DNA of 61,332 bases from a virus (IMGVR_UViG_3300005253_000079:1-61332), one strand, 5' to 3'; positions 41,699 through 49,288 are shown, counted from the first letter of the stretch. A program made the numbers and translations. The notes: a model not told the origin generated them from the letters alone.

Positions 41699-41700
41699 TA

Positions 41701-41748
41701 ATGTCTGACTTCTGCTGGCCGTGCGTAAGTGATGAGCTGTCTAGCTGA
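41701..41748 (+). CDS. 15-aa leader ORF overlapping the UDG start
   Basis: ATG 41701 sits after ACGGAGG, the best ribosome site in this gap, and the frame ends at TGA 41746-41748, 17 bases beyond the glycosylase ATG. MSDFCWPCVSDELSS contains a CxxC. It may deliver ribosomes to the poorly initiated glycosylase gene. Confidence 0.35.
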   Translation: MSDFCWPCVSDELSS

Positions 41749-42301
41749 TCAGGATCACCTAACCTGCACCCTCTGCCCACTCAAGGACCACAGGCAGAAC
41801 GTTGTGCCTGGGCATGGTAACGTATTAGCTAGGATTATGCTAGTCGGTGAGGCACCTGGTGAGGATGAGGATAAGTCGAGCAAGCCGTTTGTTGGCAAGG
41901 CAGGTAGTAAGTTAGACAGATTGCTTGAGGTGGTTGGACTCAGTCGTCTAGAAATATGGCTGACCAACTTGGTGATGTGCCGACCGCCCAATAACGACCT
42001 AAGAGCCTATGCTGGTAGCACGATAACATGTCCTAGTCATTGGCTAGAACGTGAGCTGTCTATTATTAGGCCAGCATGTGTGGTAACATTAGGTGCATAC
42101 TCAGGCTCCTACTTCTTTCCCGGACTCACATCGGCACATGAGATGGCAGGTACGATTAGATCAGTGGGTAAGAGAGACTGGGAGATGTATGCTATAGGTA
42201 GCTATCATCCAGCATATGTATTCAGGCCGGGCGGAGGACGTTGGGTTGAGGCGTCAATAATATCGTCGTTGAAGAAAGCAAAGGAGTTATCCTATGATTG
42301 A
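41732..42301 (+). CDS. udg: Uracil-DNA glycosylase, family 4/5 type with Fe-S cysteines
   Basis: 189 residues. Catalytic motif VGEAPGEDED (about 38-47), PFVGKAG, and the HPA..-type motif SYHPAYVFR. Cys12 and Cys15 (CTLC) with two later Cys in VMCRPPNND and ITCPSHW match the 4Fe-4S pattern. It removes uracil from DNA, here presumably phage DNA repair. GTG 41729 is an alternative start. Overlaps a 15-codon leader frame. Confidence 0.9.
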   Translation: MSCLADQDHLTCTLCPLKDHRQNVVPGHGNVLARIMLVGEAPGEDEDKSSKPFVGKAGSKLDRLLEVVGLSRLEIWLTNLVMCRPPNNDLRAYAGSTITCPSHWLERELSIIRPACVVTLGAYSGSYFFPGLTSAHEMAGTIRSVGKRDWEMYAIGSYHPAYVFRPGGGRWVEASIISSLKKAKELSYD

Positions 42302-42743
42302 GGTAAAGGGCAACCTGTGGAATCATCCGGCTGATGCAAGGGTGATAACAACTAACGGCTTTGTCAAGAAGGACGGTCGAGCTGTGATGGGTAGGGGTAT
42401 TGCTTATGAGGCAAAGCAACGCTACCCTGACATTGACTTATGGTTAGGAGCAATGATACGCCGGGAGGGAAATATAGTATCCCCTCTTTATTGGGGCCTT
42501 GGAGATTGGGGTAGGGAGGCTTTAGTCAGCTTTCCAGTCAAGCACAACTGGTGGGAGAAGGCTGATACGTTTCTAATTACCAGGAGCGCCTTCCAGCTAA
42601 TGAGCCTTGCAGACCTCCAGCCTAGCTGGAAGATTATATGTATGCCTCGGCCCGGATGTGGGAACGGTAGGCTAGACTGGGTTGATGTCAAGATGATGAT
42701 TGATCCTATACTAGACGATAGGTTCCATGTCTTTAGTTTCTAA
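42294..42743 (+). CDS. Macro domain protein
   Basis: 149 residues, one macro fold: MIEVKGNLWNHPADARVITTN, the loop GRAVMGRGIAYEAKQRYP, and the second phosphate loop MPRPGCGNGRLDWVDVK. These match ADP-ribose-binding macro domains, close in pattern to the DarG/ADP-ribosylglycohydrolase group. It may remove ADP-ribose from nucleic acid or protein, for example against DarT-like toxins; that role is inferred. Confidence 0.85.
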   Translation: MIEVKGNLWNHPADARVITTNGFVKKDGRAVMGRGIAYEAKQRYPDIDLWLGAMIRREGNIVSPLYWGLGDWGREALVSFPVKHNWWEKADTFLITRSAFQLMSLADLQPSWKIICMPRPGCGNGRLDWVDVKMMIDPILDDRFHVFSF

Positions 42744-42754
42744 GGAGTTAGTTA

Positions 42755-42958
42755 ATGGCTAAAGGTAAGCAGCTTAGTTTCCCTATTACGAACGTAGAGT
42801 GGGAGATAAGGTATAACGAAGAGGTCGAACGTAGGGAGAGAGCAGAGGATACCCTTGATGATATACAGGAAGCGATTGACAGGCTGCTCTGTAAATACTA
42901 TGGTCACGCGGACACTACGGATCATGGTGAGTGTAAGCGTTGTTGGGAGAAGGTATGA
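42755..42958 (+). CDS. Coiled-coil protein with C-terminal Cys/His cluster (67 aa)
   Basis: ATG 42755 after AAGGAG. The helix (WEIRYNEEVERRERAEDTLD) is followed by LLCKYYGHADTTDHGECKRC, which could bind zinc. Unknown function. Overlaps the next start. Confidence 0.55.
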   Translation: MAKGKQLSFPITNVEWEIRYNEEVERRERAEDTLDDIQEAIDRLLCKYYGHADTTDHGECKRCWEKV

Positions 42959-43134
42959 TGGTAGAGCTAATTGTGGTGGTACATAAGCTAGGGTTTGCAG
43001 AGGAGAGGTGTGGTGCCTACTACCAACTCCTTGATCTAGTAAGAGAAATACACGAGACAATGCTTAAGTCCGTACATCCATGCTATCCTATCCTGCTACG
43101 CAAGAAGATTGAGGAAGCTCTACAGGACGCATAA
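42955..43134 (+). CDS. Hypothetical protein (59 aa)
   Basis: ATG 42955 or 42958 after GGGAGAAGG. MMVELIVVVHKLGFAEERCG then a helical end (ILLRKKIEEALQDA). Not recognised. Confidence 0.5.
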   Translation: MMVELIVVVHKLGFAEERCGAYYQLLDLVREIHETMLKSVHPCYPILLRKKIEEALQDA

Positions 43135-43151
43135 GACTTGGAGGTGTCGTA

Positions 43152-43634
43152 CTGTTAGCCAAACTAGTTGTAGTCTTAGTCGGGATGATCCTAACTAGTA
43201 TGGGACAGGTAGCAGAGGAGGCAGTTAGCAATTATGGAATCCACTCATCTAGACAACCCTCGGCTACGCAGATCCAGCGTGATATCCAGGCGCTTGGATT
43301 TGCTAGAGGAGTGGGCGGAGGGAGTACAGAAGGTATTGGAGAAGCTGAATACCAAGTCCGATACTCTATCGCCCTCCTATGGCCTGAACGAGAGTGGGCC
43401 AGGGCTGTGTGCATATCATATTGGGAGACTGGTGAAAGCTTCGATCCTCTTAGAGTCGGAGCAGCCGGTGAGCGTGGGGTATTCCAGGTGCATCCTGTGC
43501 ATATCAATAGGTTTATTTCCTATGGAGGCTGGGGCTCAGCCTTCATTGTCTCGGTGAACGCATCCGTTGCATACGAAATATGGCTAGACGACGGAGGGAG
43601 TTTTAAGCAATGGACAACAGCAAGTCTGTGTTAG
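43152..43634 (+). CDS. Lysozyme / lytic transglycosylase-like enzyme, probable exported form
   Basis: The core WAVCISYWETGESFDP is preceded by LLWPEREWARA, and VGAAGERGVFQVHPVHINRF matches SLT-like lytic domains with the catalytic Glu in the first helix. The conventional ATG is 43185. However, a strong GGAGG (43140-43144) is spaced seven bases before an in-frame CTG (43152), which would add LAKLVVVLVG, making a signal-anchor with MILTSMG. No ATG/GTG/TTG lies in frame there. The product probably degrades peptidoglycan at lysis. Confidence 0.6.
   Translation: MLAKLVVVLVGMILTSMGQVAEEAVSNYGIHSSRQPSATQIQRDIQALGFARGVGGGSTEGIGEAEYQVRYSIALLWPEREWARAVCISYWETGESFDPLRVGAAGERGVFQVHPVHINRFISYGGWGSAFIVSVNASVAYEIWLDDGGSFKQWTTASLC
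43234..43557 (+). CDS. Possible overlapping gene inside the lytic-enzyme frame (107 aa)
   Basis: ATG 43234 in another frame encodes a coiled-coil-like N-terminus (SVISRRLDLLEEWAEGVQKV) with natural-looking codons. The later part overlaps the conserved lytic domain and looks less protein-like. GAGGAGG lies about 13 bases upstream. It may be chance. Nested lysis genes are known in phages. Confidence 0.3.
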   Translation: MESTHLDNPRLRRSSVISRRLDLLEEWAEGVQKVLEKLNTKSDTLSPSYGLNESGPGLCAYHIGRLVKASILLESEQPVSVGYSRCILCISIGLFPMEAGAQPSLSR

Positions 43635-43918
43635 ACTGGGAAGATGAAGGAGGTTTAGTTGTGACTAGTCGAGACGAGGGTAGCAAGTGTCCCTGTTGTG
43701 GAGGATTAGGAGCACACGGCAAAGTTCCGACAGTAGAAGACCTTGAAAACGAGAGGCGTTGTAATACGTGCGAAGGCTCTGGTAAGGTAGTAACGTGCCC
43801 GTCATGCTCGGGACTGGGTCACATGTCTATGCGAGAAGCAGGACTCATCGCTTCAGCAAACACTCGTATAGAAGCACTAGAGCGCGATGAGGCCGAGCGT
43901 CCGTGGAGATATTCGTGA
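43610..43918 (+). CDS. DnaJ-type zinc-finger protein (102 aa)
   Basis: ATG 43610 overlaps the preceding gene. Three CxxC knuckles: KCPCCGGLGAHG, RCNTCEGSGKV and TCPSCSGLGHMSM, the CxxCxGxG rhythm of DnaJ. The C-terminal helix is charged. It lies directly upstream of DNA polymerase and overlaps its start. It could be a polymerase or replisome accessory, which is inference. Confidence 0.7.
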   Translation: MDNSKSVLDWEDEGGLVVTSRDEGSKCPCCGGLGAHGKVPTVEDLENERRCNTCEGSGKVVTCPSCSGLGHMSMREAGLIASANTRIEALERDEAERPWRYS

Positions 43919-46380
43919 CTACCTATAACGACCTCACGTCTCTAGGTCCTAGTCAGCCTGTAGCAGAGCTTAGGTGCAAGCTGCTCAAACTAGACGGGAC
44001 TAACCTATGGGAAGACGGCAGACTGCCTATCCTAGCTAACCTATTACCTGGCGATGTTGTGCGCTGTCGTCCCTCAGCTCTACCCTTCTGGCGTGGCGCT
44101 CCCTTCGGTGTCATCGTCCAGGTAATAGAAGATCCTCCTTATGAGGATCCGATTAGATACCGCTACGGTAGCTGGCTGGTTTGGGCATTAGTCCAGGAGG
44201 GACTAGAATCATCTGTAGCTAAGGCTCTGGTGAAAAGTCCGCCCAAGTCCGATAAGCACCAGCACTGGGATGCATACCAGAGGGGCATAGGGACTGCTGT
44301 AGCGGTGTTGGATGCTCCACGTCAGGAGGCCGAGAGCGTTGCTGGACCTCCGCTCTCAAGCAAAACCTCATCAGACGTTGATGATCCGTTCTCTTGGCGT
44401 GTAGCCTCTAACAACGCTCCCAAAGGATCTATGTCGGCTAGCTATATACATGACCTGGAGCACCTGCTTAAAGATGTAAATTCCAGAGAAATAGTCGGCG
44501 TAGACGTAGAGACTGACATAGCTGGCGCTGAGCCTAACGAGGTCAAGGATACCCTAGTTGGCCTATCCCTGGTAGTCGGTAACAAGGGGGTTTACTATAC
44601 TAGAGAGTTGCTTGGAGAGTTGTGGCCCCTGTTGCAACGCGCTAGACTAGTTGGTGCCAACATCAAGTATGACCTAACGGTCATGACTAGGGCTGCTGCC
44701 GAGGACGGGTACGAGCTATCATTTACTAAGGACAACGTAGCCGGGGATAGCATGGTAGCGGCCTACCTCCTGTGCCTCCCCTCGGGCAGACTAAAGGACA
44801 CGGTTAAGTCAGAGTATGGTCATACTATGATGACCTATGACGACGTGACTGGTGGTGGGAAGCTGAAGATCTCTGAGGTTGATCCCAAGGTTACAGCCTC
44901 CTACTGCGTAGCCGATGCGTGGTGGGCTAAGAAGTTAGAAGCTGACCTCTGGGATAGGATGGTAGCAGAAGGAAGCCATAATGGTAGCTCACGGTCCTGT
45001 GTATTGTATAAGGATGTAGACCTACCTCTAATCCCTGTGTTAGTTGGGATGGAACTGAGAGGTATGAGGTTTGACAGGGATAAGGCAACCCTAGAGCTAA
45101 ATGAGACTATAGGTAATATCGATCGCACAACCTATTACATCAATATGAGGGCAAAGGGAACAGGCTTTAGCGTACCCGATCAGCGCAACGTATGCAGATC
45201 CTGTCGCAATGGTAAGAAGAAGCGAGCTACCTGCACCGAGTGTAGTGGTGTTGGAGCGCTCTTCTCCCACACGCCTGTTAACCCAGGATCAGGTCAGCAG
45301 ATCAGTCAGTGGCTTTTTGGCACAGACAAGAGCCTCGGCCATCTAGGACTACCAATACAGCGTGTCAGCCGGAAGACTAAGACTCCATCAACTGATAGTC
45401 TATCTCTACTCCGAAGCAAAGACCTACACCCTGTAGTTGGGATGCTATTGAGCTACAAACACTTAGTCAAATATAGGGGCTACCTTGAGTCTTGGCTAGA
45501 GGAGTCAGAACGTGATGGTAGGCTACACTCAGTCTTCTCCAATGCTACCGTGGTGAGTGGTCGGTTAAGCTCTAAGGAGCCTAACTTGCAGCAGGTCAGT
45601 GGGAGCTGGCGGTCCATGTTCACTGCTTCGGAGGGTAAGGTCTTACTTGCTGCCGACGAGAGTCAGTTTGAGGTGCGGATTGCTGCGTTCCAGTCACGCG
45701 ATCCTCAGCTAATGAAACTTGTTAACGCCCCCTCTGGTACGTTCGAGGGTGACTTACACGCTCAGACCATGTATCACGTATTCGGTATTCCCATTAGTCA
45801 GCATAAGGAGTTTAGTCATATCCGACAGACTGCTAAGGTCTACAACTTTATGGGCCTGTTCTATGGTGCCAAGCCTCCGTCCTTGGTGGAGCGTATTGAG
45901 AAGCTTGCACTAGAGAACCCTGAACTTAACATTAAAATTCCAACTGTTAAGGAGGCAGCCAAGGCCCTGGCCGGTGTCAAAGAACTATATAAAGTCTATA
46001 GCCAGGAGTACGTGCCAACTACAATAGCACGGGCGAGGGACAGAGGTAATATATTCTACACCGCATTTGGTAGGCCGCGAGTGATCGACTACCTTACGTC
46101 AGGTTACAAGGAAGAGAGGGAGGCGGGCGAGAGGGAGGGTGTCAACCATACGATCCAAGGCACAGCCGCAGATTTAATGAGGAAGGCTATGAATCTGGCT
46201 GATACACTGGAACATGGAAGCCTGCTAGCACAGAACCATGACGAGCTAATCTTCGATGTAGATCCAGACTGGCTAGAGTGGTATACTAATAGGGTGCGGA
46301 CGGTGATGGAATTAGGGCAGCCACTAGAGGGTGTGCCTTTAGTTGTTGATATAAGAAGCGGGCCGACGTGGGCCAAGTAG
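43915..46380 (+). CDS. polA: Family A DNA polymerase with zinc-ribbon insertion
   Basis: GTG 43915 is preferred to 43903 because GGAG lies six bases upstream; 821 residues. An N-terminal extension of about 170 residues is beta-rich and unassigned. A complete 3'-5' exonuclease follows: VDVETD (about 195), NIKYDL and SYCVAD. The polymerase has motif A ADESQFEVR (about 578), motif B RQTAKVYNFMGLFYG (about 636) and motif C NHDEL (about 774). Between finger-side helices, at about 425-445, CRSCRNGKKKRATCTEC forms a zinc ribbon not normal for the family. It replicates the phage genome. 5' nuclease domain is absent. Confidence 0.95.
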   Translation: MTTYNDLTSLGPSQPVAELRCKLLKLDGTNLWEDGRLPILANLLPGDVVRCRPSALPFWRGAPFGVIVQVIEDPPYEDPIRYRYGSWLVWALVQEGLESSVAKALVKSPPKSDKHQHWDAYQRGIGTAVAVLDAPRQEAESVAGPPLSSKTSSDVDDPFSWRVASNNAPKGSMSASYIHDLEHLLKDVNSREIVGVDVETDIAGAEPNEVKDTLVGLSLVVGNKGVYYTRELLGELWPLLQRARLVGANIKYDLTVMTRAAAEDGYELSFTKDNVAGDSMVAAYLLCLPSGRLKDTVKSEYGHTMMTYDDVTGGGKLKISEVDPKVTASYCVADAWWAKKLEADLWDRMVAEGSHNGSSRSCVLYKDVDLPLIPVLVGMELRGMRFDRDKATLELNETIGNIDRTTYYINMRAKGTGFSVPDQRNVCRSCRNGKKKRATCTECSGVGALFSHTPVNPGSGQQISQWLFGTDKSLGHLGLPIQRVSRKTKTPSTDSLSLLRSKDLHPVVGMLLSYKHLVKYRGYLESWLEESERDGRLHSVFSNATVVSGRLSSKEPNLQQVSGSWRSMFTASEGKVLLAADESQFEVRIAAFQSRDPQLMKLVNAPSGTFEGDLHAQTMYHVFGIPISQHKEFSHIRQTAKVYNFMGLFYGAKPPSLVERIEKLALENPELNIKIPTVKEAAKALAGVKELYKVYSQEYVPTTIARARDRGNIFYTAFGRPRVIDYLTSGYKEEREAGEREGVNHTIQGTAADLMRKAMNLADTLEHGSLLAQNHDELIFDVDPDWLEWYTNRVRTVMELGQPLEGVPLVVDIRSGPTWAK

Positions 46381-46400
46381 TTAGGACGAGGAGGTAAGCA

Positions 46401-46634
46401 ATGTTAAAGTATATTAGTCTCAGGATTAGCGAGAACGGTCATCTTTCTCTACTAGCCTACAGTAGTACTGTTGATCTAGCTGTAGCCATCGAGAAAAAGG
46501 CGGCTGATTATGGAGGTAGTAAGGTTAGGGTTTTTAGGATCAACGTTATTGATGAAGACCAAATTGACCTTACTGAGCGGGTGAAAAGAGATAGTTATTA
46601 TTATACCTCTCCAGAGAGATCCTTTATTCAGTAG
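46401..46634 (+). CDS. Hypothetical protein (77 aa)
   Basis: ATG 46401 after AGGAGGTAAGC. An alpha/beta-like sequence (SLRISENGHLSLLAYSS, LAVAIEKKAADYGG). Not recognised. Between polymerase and RNA ligase. Confidence 0.55.
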   Translation: MLKYISLRISENGHLSLLAYSSTVDLAVAIEKKAADYGGSKVRVFRINVIDEDQIDLTERVKRDSYYYTSPERSFIQ

Positions 46635-46647
46635 GAGGTAACCGACA

Positions 46648-47574
46648 ATGACTGACTCGTGGCATAGCTACCCATCCGTCTACGCTCTAGGACACAGCGC
46701 CTTAGTCGGACTATTAGAAGGTGATGTTGTTGTCCAGGAGAAGATAGACGGCTCACAGTTTAGCTTCGGAATCATTGACGGTGAGCTTAAGGTCAGGTCT
46801 AAGGGCAAACTCATGGAGATTGACGCTCCTGAGAAGATGTTTGCAGGAGCTGTCAAGACAGTCAAGAACATAGCTAGTGATCTAATACCTGACTGGACGT
46901 ATAGGGCTGAGGTCCTATCGAAGCCTAAGCACAACGCCTTGAAGTATGATCGTGTACCAGAAGGGAACCTTATCCTCTTTGACATCAACATTGGGCTTGA
47001 AAAGTACAAGAGGCCGTCTGGACTTGCGAAAGAGGCTCATCGTCTAGGTCTTGAGTTTGTTCCAACGTTCTATAGTGATGATGGTGTTAGCATAACAATA
47101 GACGTGATCACCGAGTTCCTCCTCGAGGATTCCTGCCTCGGTGGCACGAAGATCGAAGGCATAGTCATAAAGAACTATAGCCGCTTTGGTAAGGACAAGA
47201 AGGTCCTCATGGGCAAGTACGTCAGTGAAGCCTTCAAGGAAGTCCATAGGACGGCATGGAGTAAGGCTAACCCTCACGCTAAGGACATTGTGCAGTCACT
47301 AGTCGAGACCTATCGGACAGAGTCAAGGTGGCAGAAGGCTGTGCAGCACCTGCAAGAACGGGGTGAGTTGGAAGGCAGCCCACGAGATATAGGTAAGTTG
47401 ATCAAGGAGACCCAAGAAGATATATACAAAGAGAGCAGTGATGATATTAAGTTTGCGTTGTTCGTATGGGCTTGGCCTAAAGTGCAGCGAGCTGTCATTG
47501 CCGGTCTGCCTGAGTGGTACAAGGAAAGTCTGTTAGCGAAGCAGTTTGAGTCGGAGGAAGATACAGATGCCTAA
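46648..47574 (+). CDS. RNA ligase, Rnl2-like
   Basis: 308 residues. The nucleotidyl-transfer Lys is K32 in EKIDGSQFSF (motif I). Motif III-like TYRAEVL, motif IV EGIVIKNY (170-177) and motif V VLMGKYV follow. The C-terminal helical part (DIVQSLVETYRTESRW) is longer than the adenylation core. These enzymes seal nicked RNA or tRNA. No polynucleotide kinase/phosphatase partner is recognised here, so its substrate may be a phage RNA or a host tRNA repaired by others. Confidence 0.9.
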   Translation: MTDSWHSYPSVYALGHSALVGLLEGDVVVQEKIDGSQFSFGIIDGELKVRSKGKLMEIDAPEKMFAGAVKTVKNIASDLIPDWTYRAEVLSKPKHNALKYDRVPEGNLILFDINIGLEKYKRPSGLAKEAHRLGLEFVPTFYSDDGVSITIDVITEFLLEDSCLGGTKIEGIVIKNYSRFGKDKKVLMGKYVSEAFKEVHRTAWSKANPHAKDIVQSLVETYRTESRWQKAVQHLQERGELEGSPRDIGKLIKETQEDIYKESSDDIKFALFVWAWPKVQRAVIAGLPEWYKESLLAKQFESEEDTDA

Positions 47575-47776
47575 GAACCATCCTATCGTAGATCGCTACC
47601 CCTTAGGGCAGGGCGGACTCCAGATCAGCTATTGGACCGAGCCTGGCGAGTACGGAATTGGGGGTATATTTGATCTTAAGTTATTCCATTCAATAGTTGG
47701 CTGGAGGCTGTCAGGTGAGGTTGGGCTACGCATTTGGACGTTTAGTTTATGGTTAAACTTCCCTACCCCACCGTAG
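47567..47776 (+). CDS. Hypothetical protein (69 aa)
   Basis: ATG 47567 after GGAGGAAG, overlapping the ligase end by eight bases. It begins MPKNHPIVDRYPLGQGGLQI and is beta-rich and aromatic. Not recognised. Confidence 0.55.
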   Translation: MPKNHPIVDRYPLGQGGLQISYWTEPGEYGIGGIFDLKLFHSIVGWRLSGEVGLRIWTFSLWLNFPTPP

Positions 47777-47785
47777 GAGAGACTA

Positions 47786-48166
47786 ATGCCCAACTACGTT
47801 TACAGATGCAGCAATGGTCACGTCTTTGAGAGGAGGGCAGGCTTCAATGCTAAAGAAACCTCTTGCTCGTTCTGCGGAAGTCTTGCCGTGCGAGATGAGG
47901 TCTACAAAGACCAAGGCGTCATATTCAAGGGAGGGGGGTGGGGAGGTAAGTCGGCGATCGCCTCGCCGCCGGAAAGTCCGTCACCCCCGTCGAGCGAAGG
48001 AGAGTCGCCCGATGTCAACTTCGAGAAGCTCGATCAGTTCGCGCAAGAAAACTACGACCACGACCGAAACGTTAGACCCTACGTCAAAGAGGAAGCAGAT
48101 AAAGAGCGACGACGAAAGAGACGTAGACAACGACGTTCTGATCTACAGGCCGGTAGTCAGGGATGA
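47786..48166 (+). CDS. FmdB-type zinc-ribbon protein (126 aa)
   Basis: ATG 47786 after AGGAGAG. MPNYVYRCSNGHVFERR and CSFCGS follow the FmdB pattern, with the first knuckle again C..GH. The C-terminus is a Ser/Pro linker and an Arg/Lys-rich helix (EADKERRRKRRRQRRS). A separate frame overlaps its 3' half. Confidence 0.7.
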   Translation: MPNYVYRCSNGHVFERRAGFNAKETSCSFCGSLAVRDEVYKDQGVIFKGGGWGGKSAIASPPESPSPPSSEGESPDVNFEKLDQFAQENYDHDRNVRPYVKEEADKERRRKRRRQRRSDLQAGSQG

Positions 48167-48269
48167 GGATCTACCAGGCTACCAAGAGAGTCTGGAATTC
48201 TGGCAGTCTCTCAAGCCGCTGCATACAAGTGAATGTATGTGTAGCCGATGTAGTATAAGCAGGAGGTGA
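48012..48269 (+). CDS. Overlapping small gene with terminal Cys motif (85 aa)
   Basis: ATG 48012 with AAGGAGAG upstream. It overlaps the FmdB gene by 155 bases in another frame and continues beyond it for 103 bases. Ser/Thr/Lys-rich first half, then a more ordered VLIYRPVVRDEDLPGYQESL and a SECMCSRCSISRR end. The non-overlapping tail argues for a real product. Confidence 0.5.
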   Translation: MSTSRSSISSRKKTTTTTETLDPTSKRKQIKSDDERDVDNDVLIYRPVVRDEDLPGYQESLEFWQSLKPLHTSECMCSRCSISRR

Positions 48270-48273
48270 GTAT

Positions 48274-48429
48274 ATGACTGACTTGCTAGTACATGACTGC
48301 TCAGTTGATAGCATAGATATGGCTTATGAGCTGAGGAGGATAGAAAATCTTATAGAAAGACATTTTGAGAAGAGGGATCTCTTGCTTATTGTACTTGAGA
48401 GAATGGTTGAGAGGATGCGAACTAGCTAA
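48274..48429 (+). CDS. Small helical protein (51 aa)
   Basis: ATG 48274 after AGGAGGTGAGT; its stop overlaps the next ATG (TAATGG). A heptad-like helix (ELRRIENLIERHFEKRDLLL) suggests a coiled coil. Function unknown. Confidence 0.6.
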   Translation: MTDLLVHDCSVDSIDMAYELRRIENLIERHFEKRDLLLIVLERMVERMRTS

Positions 48430-49097
48430 TGGACAACAAGCCAGCAGTCGTCCCTCCTACCTACCCGCTCGTTGACGTTACGATTGACCCGCAGTTTGCG
48501 GCGATCAGCCAGTTCCTCGGTATGCTCGAGGAGTCCGAACGGAAGCGGACCGTCAAGCGGTCCTACTCCGTCAACATACCACGCGATCTAGACGATGGTA
48601 TTGATCGCATAGTACATGATACTCGCTGTGGCTATGATCACAATCTAGCTGTATTCATACTGCATGCTGTCTGGTTACTTGCTAACGCTTATAACGAGCT
48701 GGGCTACCCAGACGTTAACATAGGTGCCGAGCTAGTCCATGAGAAGCGAGTCAGGGAGGATGCTGAGCAAGCAAGGAAGCGCAATGCCTACATTGACGCC
48801 CTCCACCAGTACGATGATGAGATGAACCTAGCTAGGCGTAACGGTGATTGGCAGTCAATCGACGCGCATCTTAATATAGTTGAGTCCTACATTAGCAATG
48901 CTCCTACTGCGGCTGCTAGGCAACGGGTGCTCGGGGCATCAGCTAGTAGCTTTAGTTTGCAGCAGGCTGTCATCTTCCTAGACGAGCGTAGTCGGGACGA
49001 TCCTGACATACCTGATGTAGTCAGAGAGAGAGTGGCTAGGTGGAGGGCATACTTGGAAGACGTTAGCCTGGAGAAGTATCACATTAGTTTAGCCTAG
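48429..49097 (+). CDS. Ribbon-helix-helix-like DNA-binding protein (222 aa)
   Basis: Residues about 40-90 (KRSYSVNIPRDLDDGIDRIV followed by NLAVFILHAVWLLANAY) fit a strand-helix-helix RHH pattern. The remainder is a helical, Arg/Glu-rich C-terminal domain. It could be a transcription regulator acting on the palindromic sites at 49235 or 37971. That pairing is inference. Confidence 0.6.
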   Translation: MDNKPAVVPPTYPLVDVTIDPQFAAISQFLGMLEESERKRTVKRSYSVNIPRDLDDGIDRIVHDTRCGYDHNLAVFILHAVWLLANAYNELGYPDVNIGAELVHEKRVREDAEQARKRNAYIDALHQYDDEMNLARRNGDWQSIDAHLNIVESYISNAPTAAARQRVLGASASSFSLQQAVIFLDERSRDDPDIPDVVRERVARWRAYLEDVSLEKYHISLA

Positions 49098-49109
49098 AAG
49101 GAGTATGAT

Positions 49110-49214
49110 ATGGACAACGAAGCGCAGATATGGTTGATTATAGCTGTTACTACATTTGGTTATGGGTGAGGCCTGTTCGTTGGCTGGATTATCTGGGGCC
49201 AGCTAGGGGGTTGA
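49110..49214 (+). pseudogene. Small membrane protein interrupted by in-frame TGA
   Basis: ATG 49110 after AAGGAG encodes MDNEAQIWLIIAVTTFGYG, then TGA 49167-49169. Reading on in frame gives GLFVGWIIWGQLGG and TGA 49212-49214. The joined 34-codon product would be one hydrophobic span with a Trp-rich end. TGA is used as an ordinary stop elsewhere in this genome, so a nonsense mutation, sequencing error or rare readthrough are the options. Confidence 0.4.
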
Positions 49215-49239
49215 CACCGACTTTCTAGTATGGTAGACT
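49211..49239 (+). promoter_or_regulatory. Promoter for the helicase operon
   Basis: TTGACA (49211-49216), 17-base spacer, TAGACT (49234-49239). The -35 is perfect and the -10 is 4/6. It would transcribe the gene at 49289 onward. An inverted repeat overlaps the -10. Confidence 0.55.
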
Positions 49240-49255
49240 AGAGCTGAACTAGTCT
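49235..49255. promoter_or_regulatory. Operator-like inverted repeat over the -10
   Basis: AGACTAG (49235-49241) and CTAGTCT (49249-49255) with a 7-base centre. Overlap with the -10 and transcription start suggests a repressor site or a leader hairpin. Related sequence lies at 37975-37991. Confidence 0.45.
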
Positions 49256-49288
49256 GAATGAATCTAACTGACTAAAGGGAGGCATACC

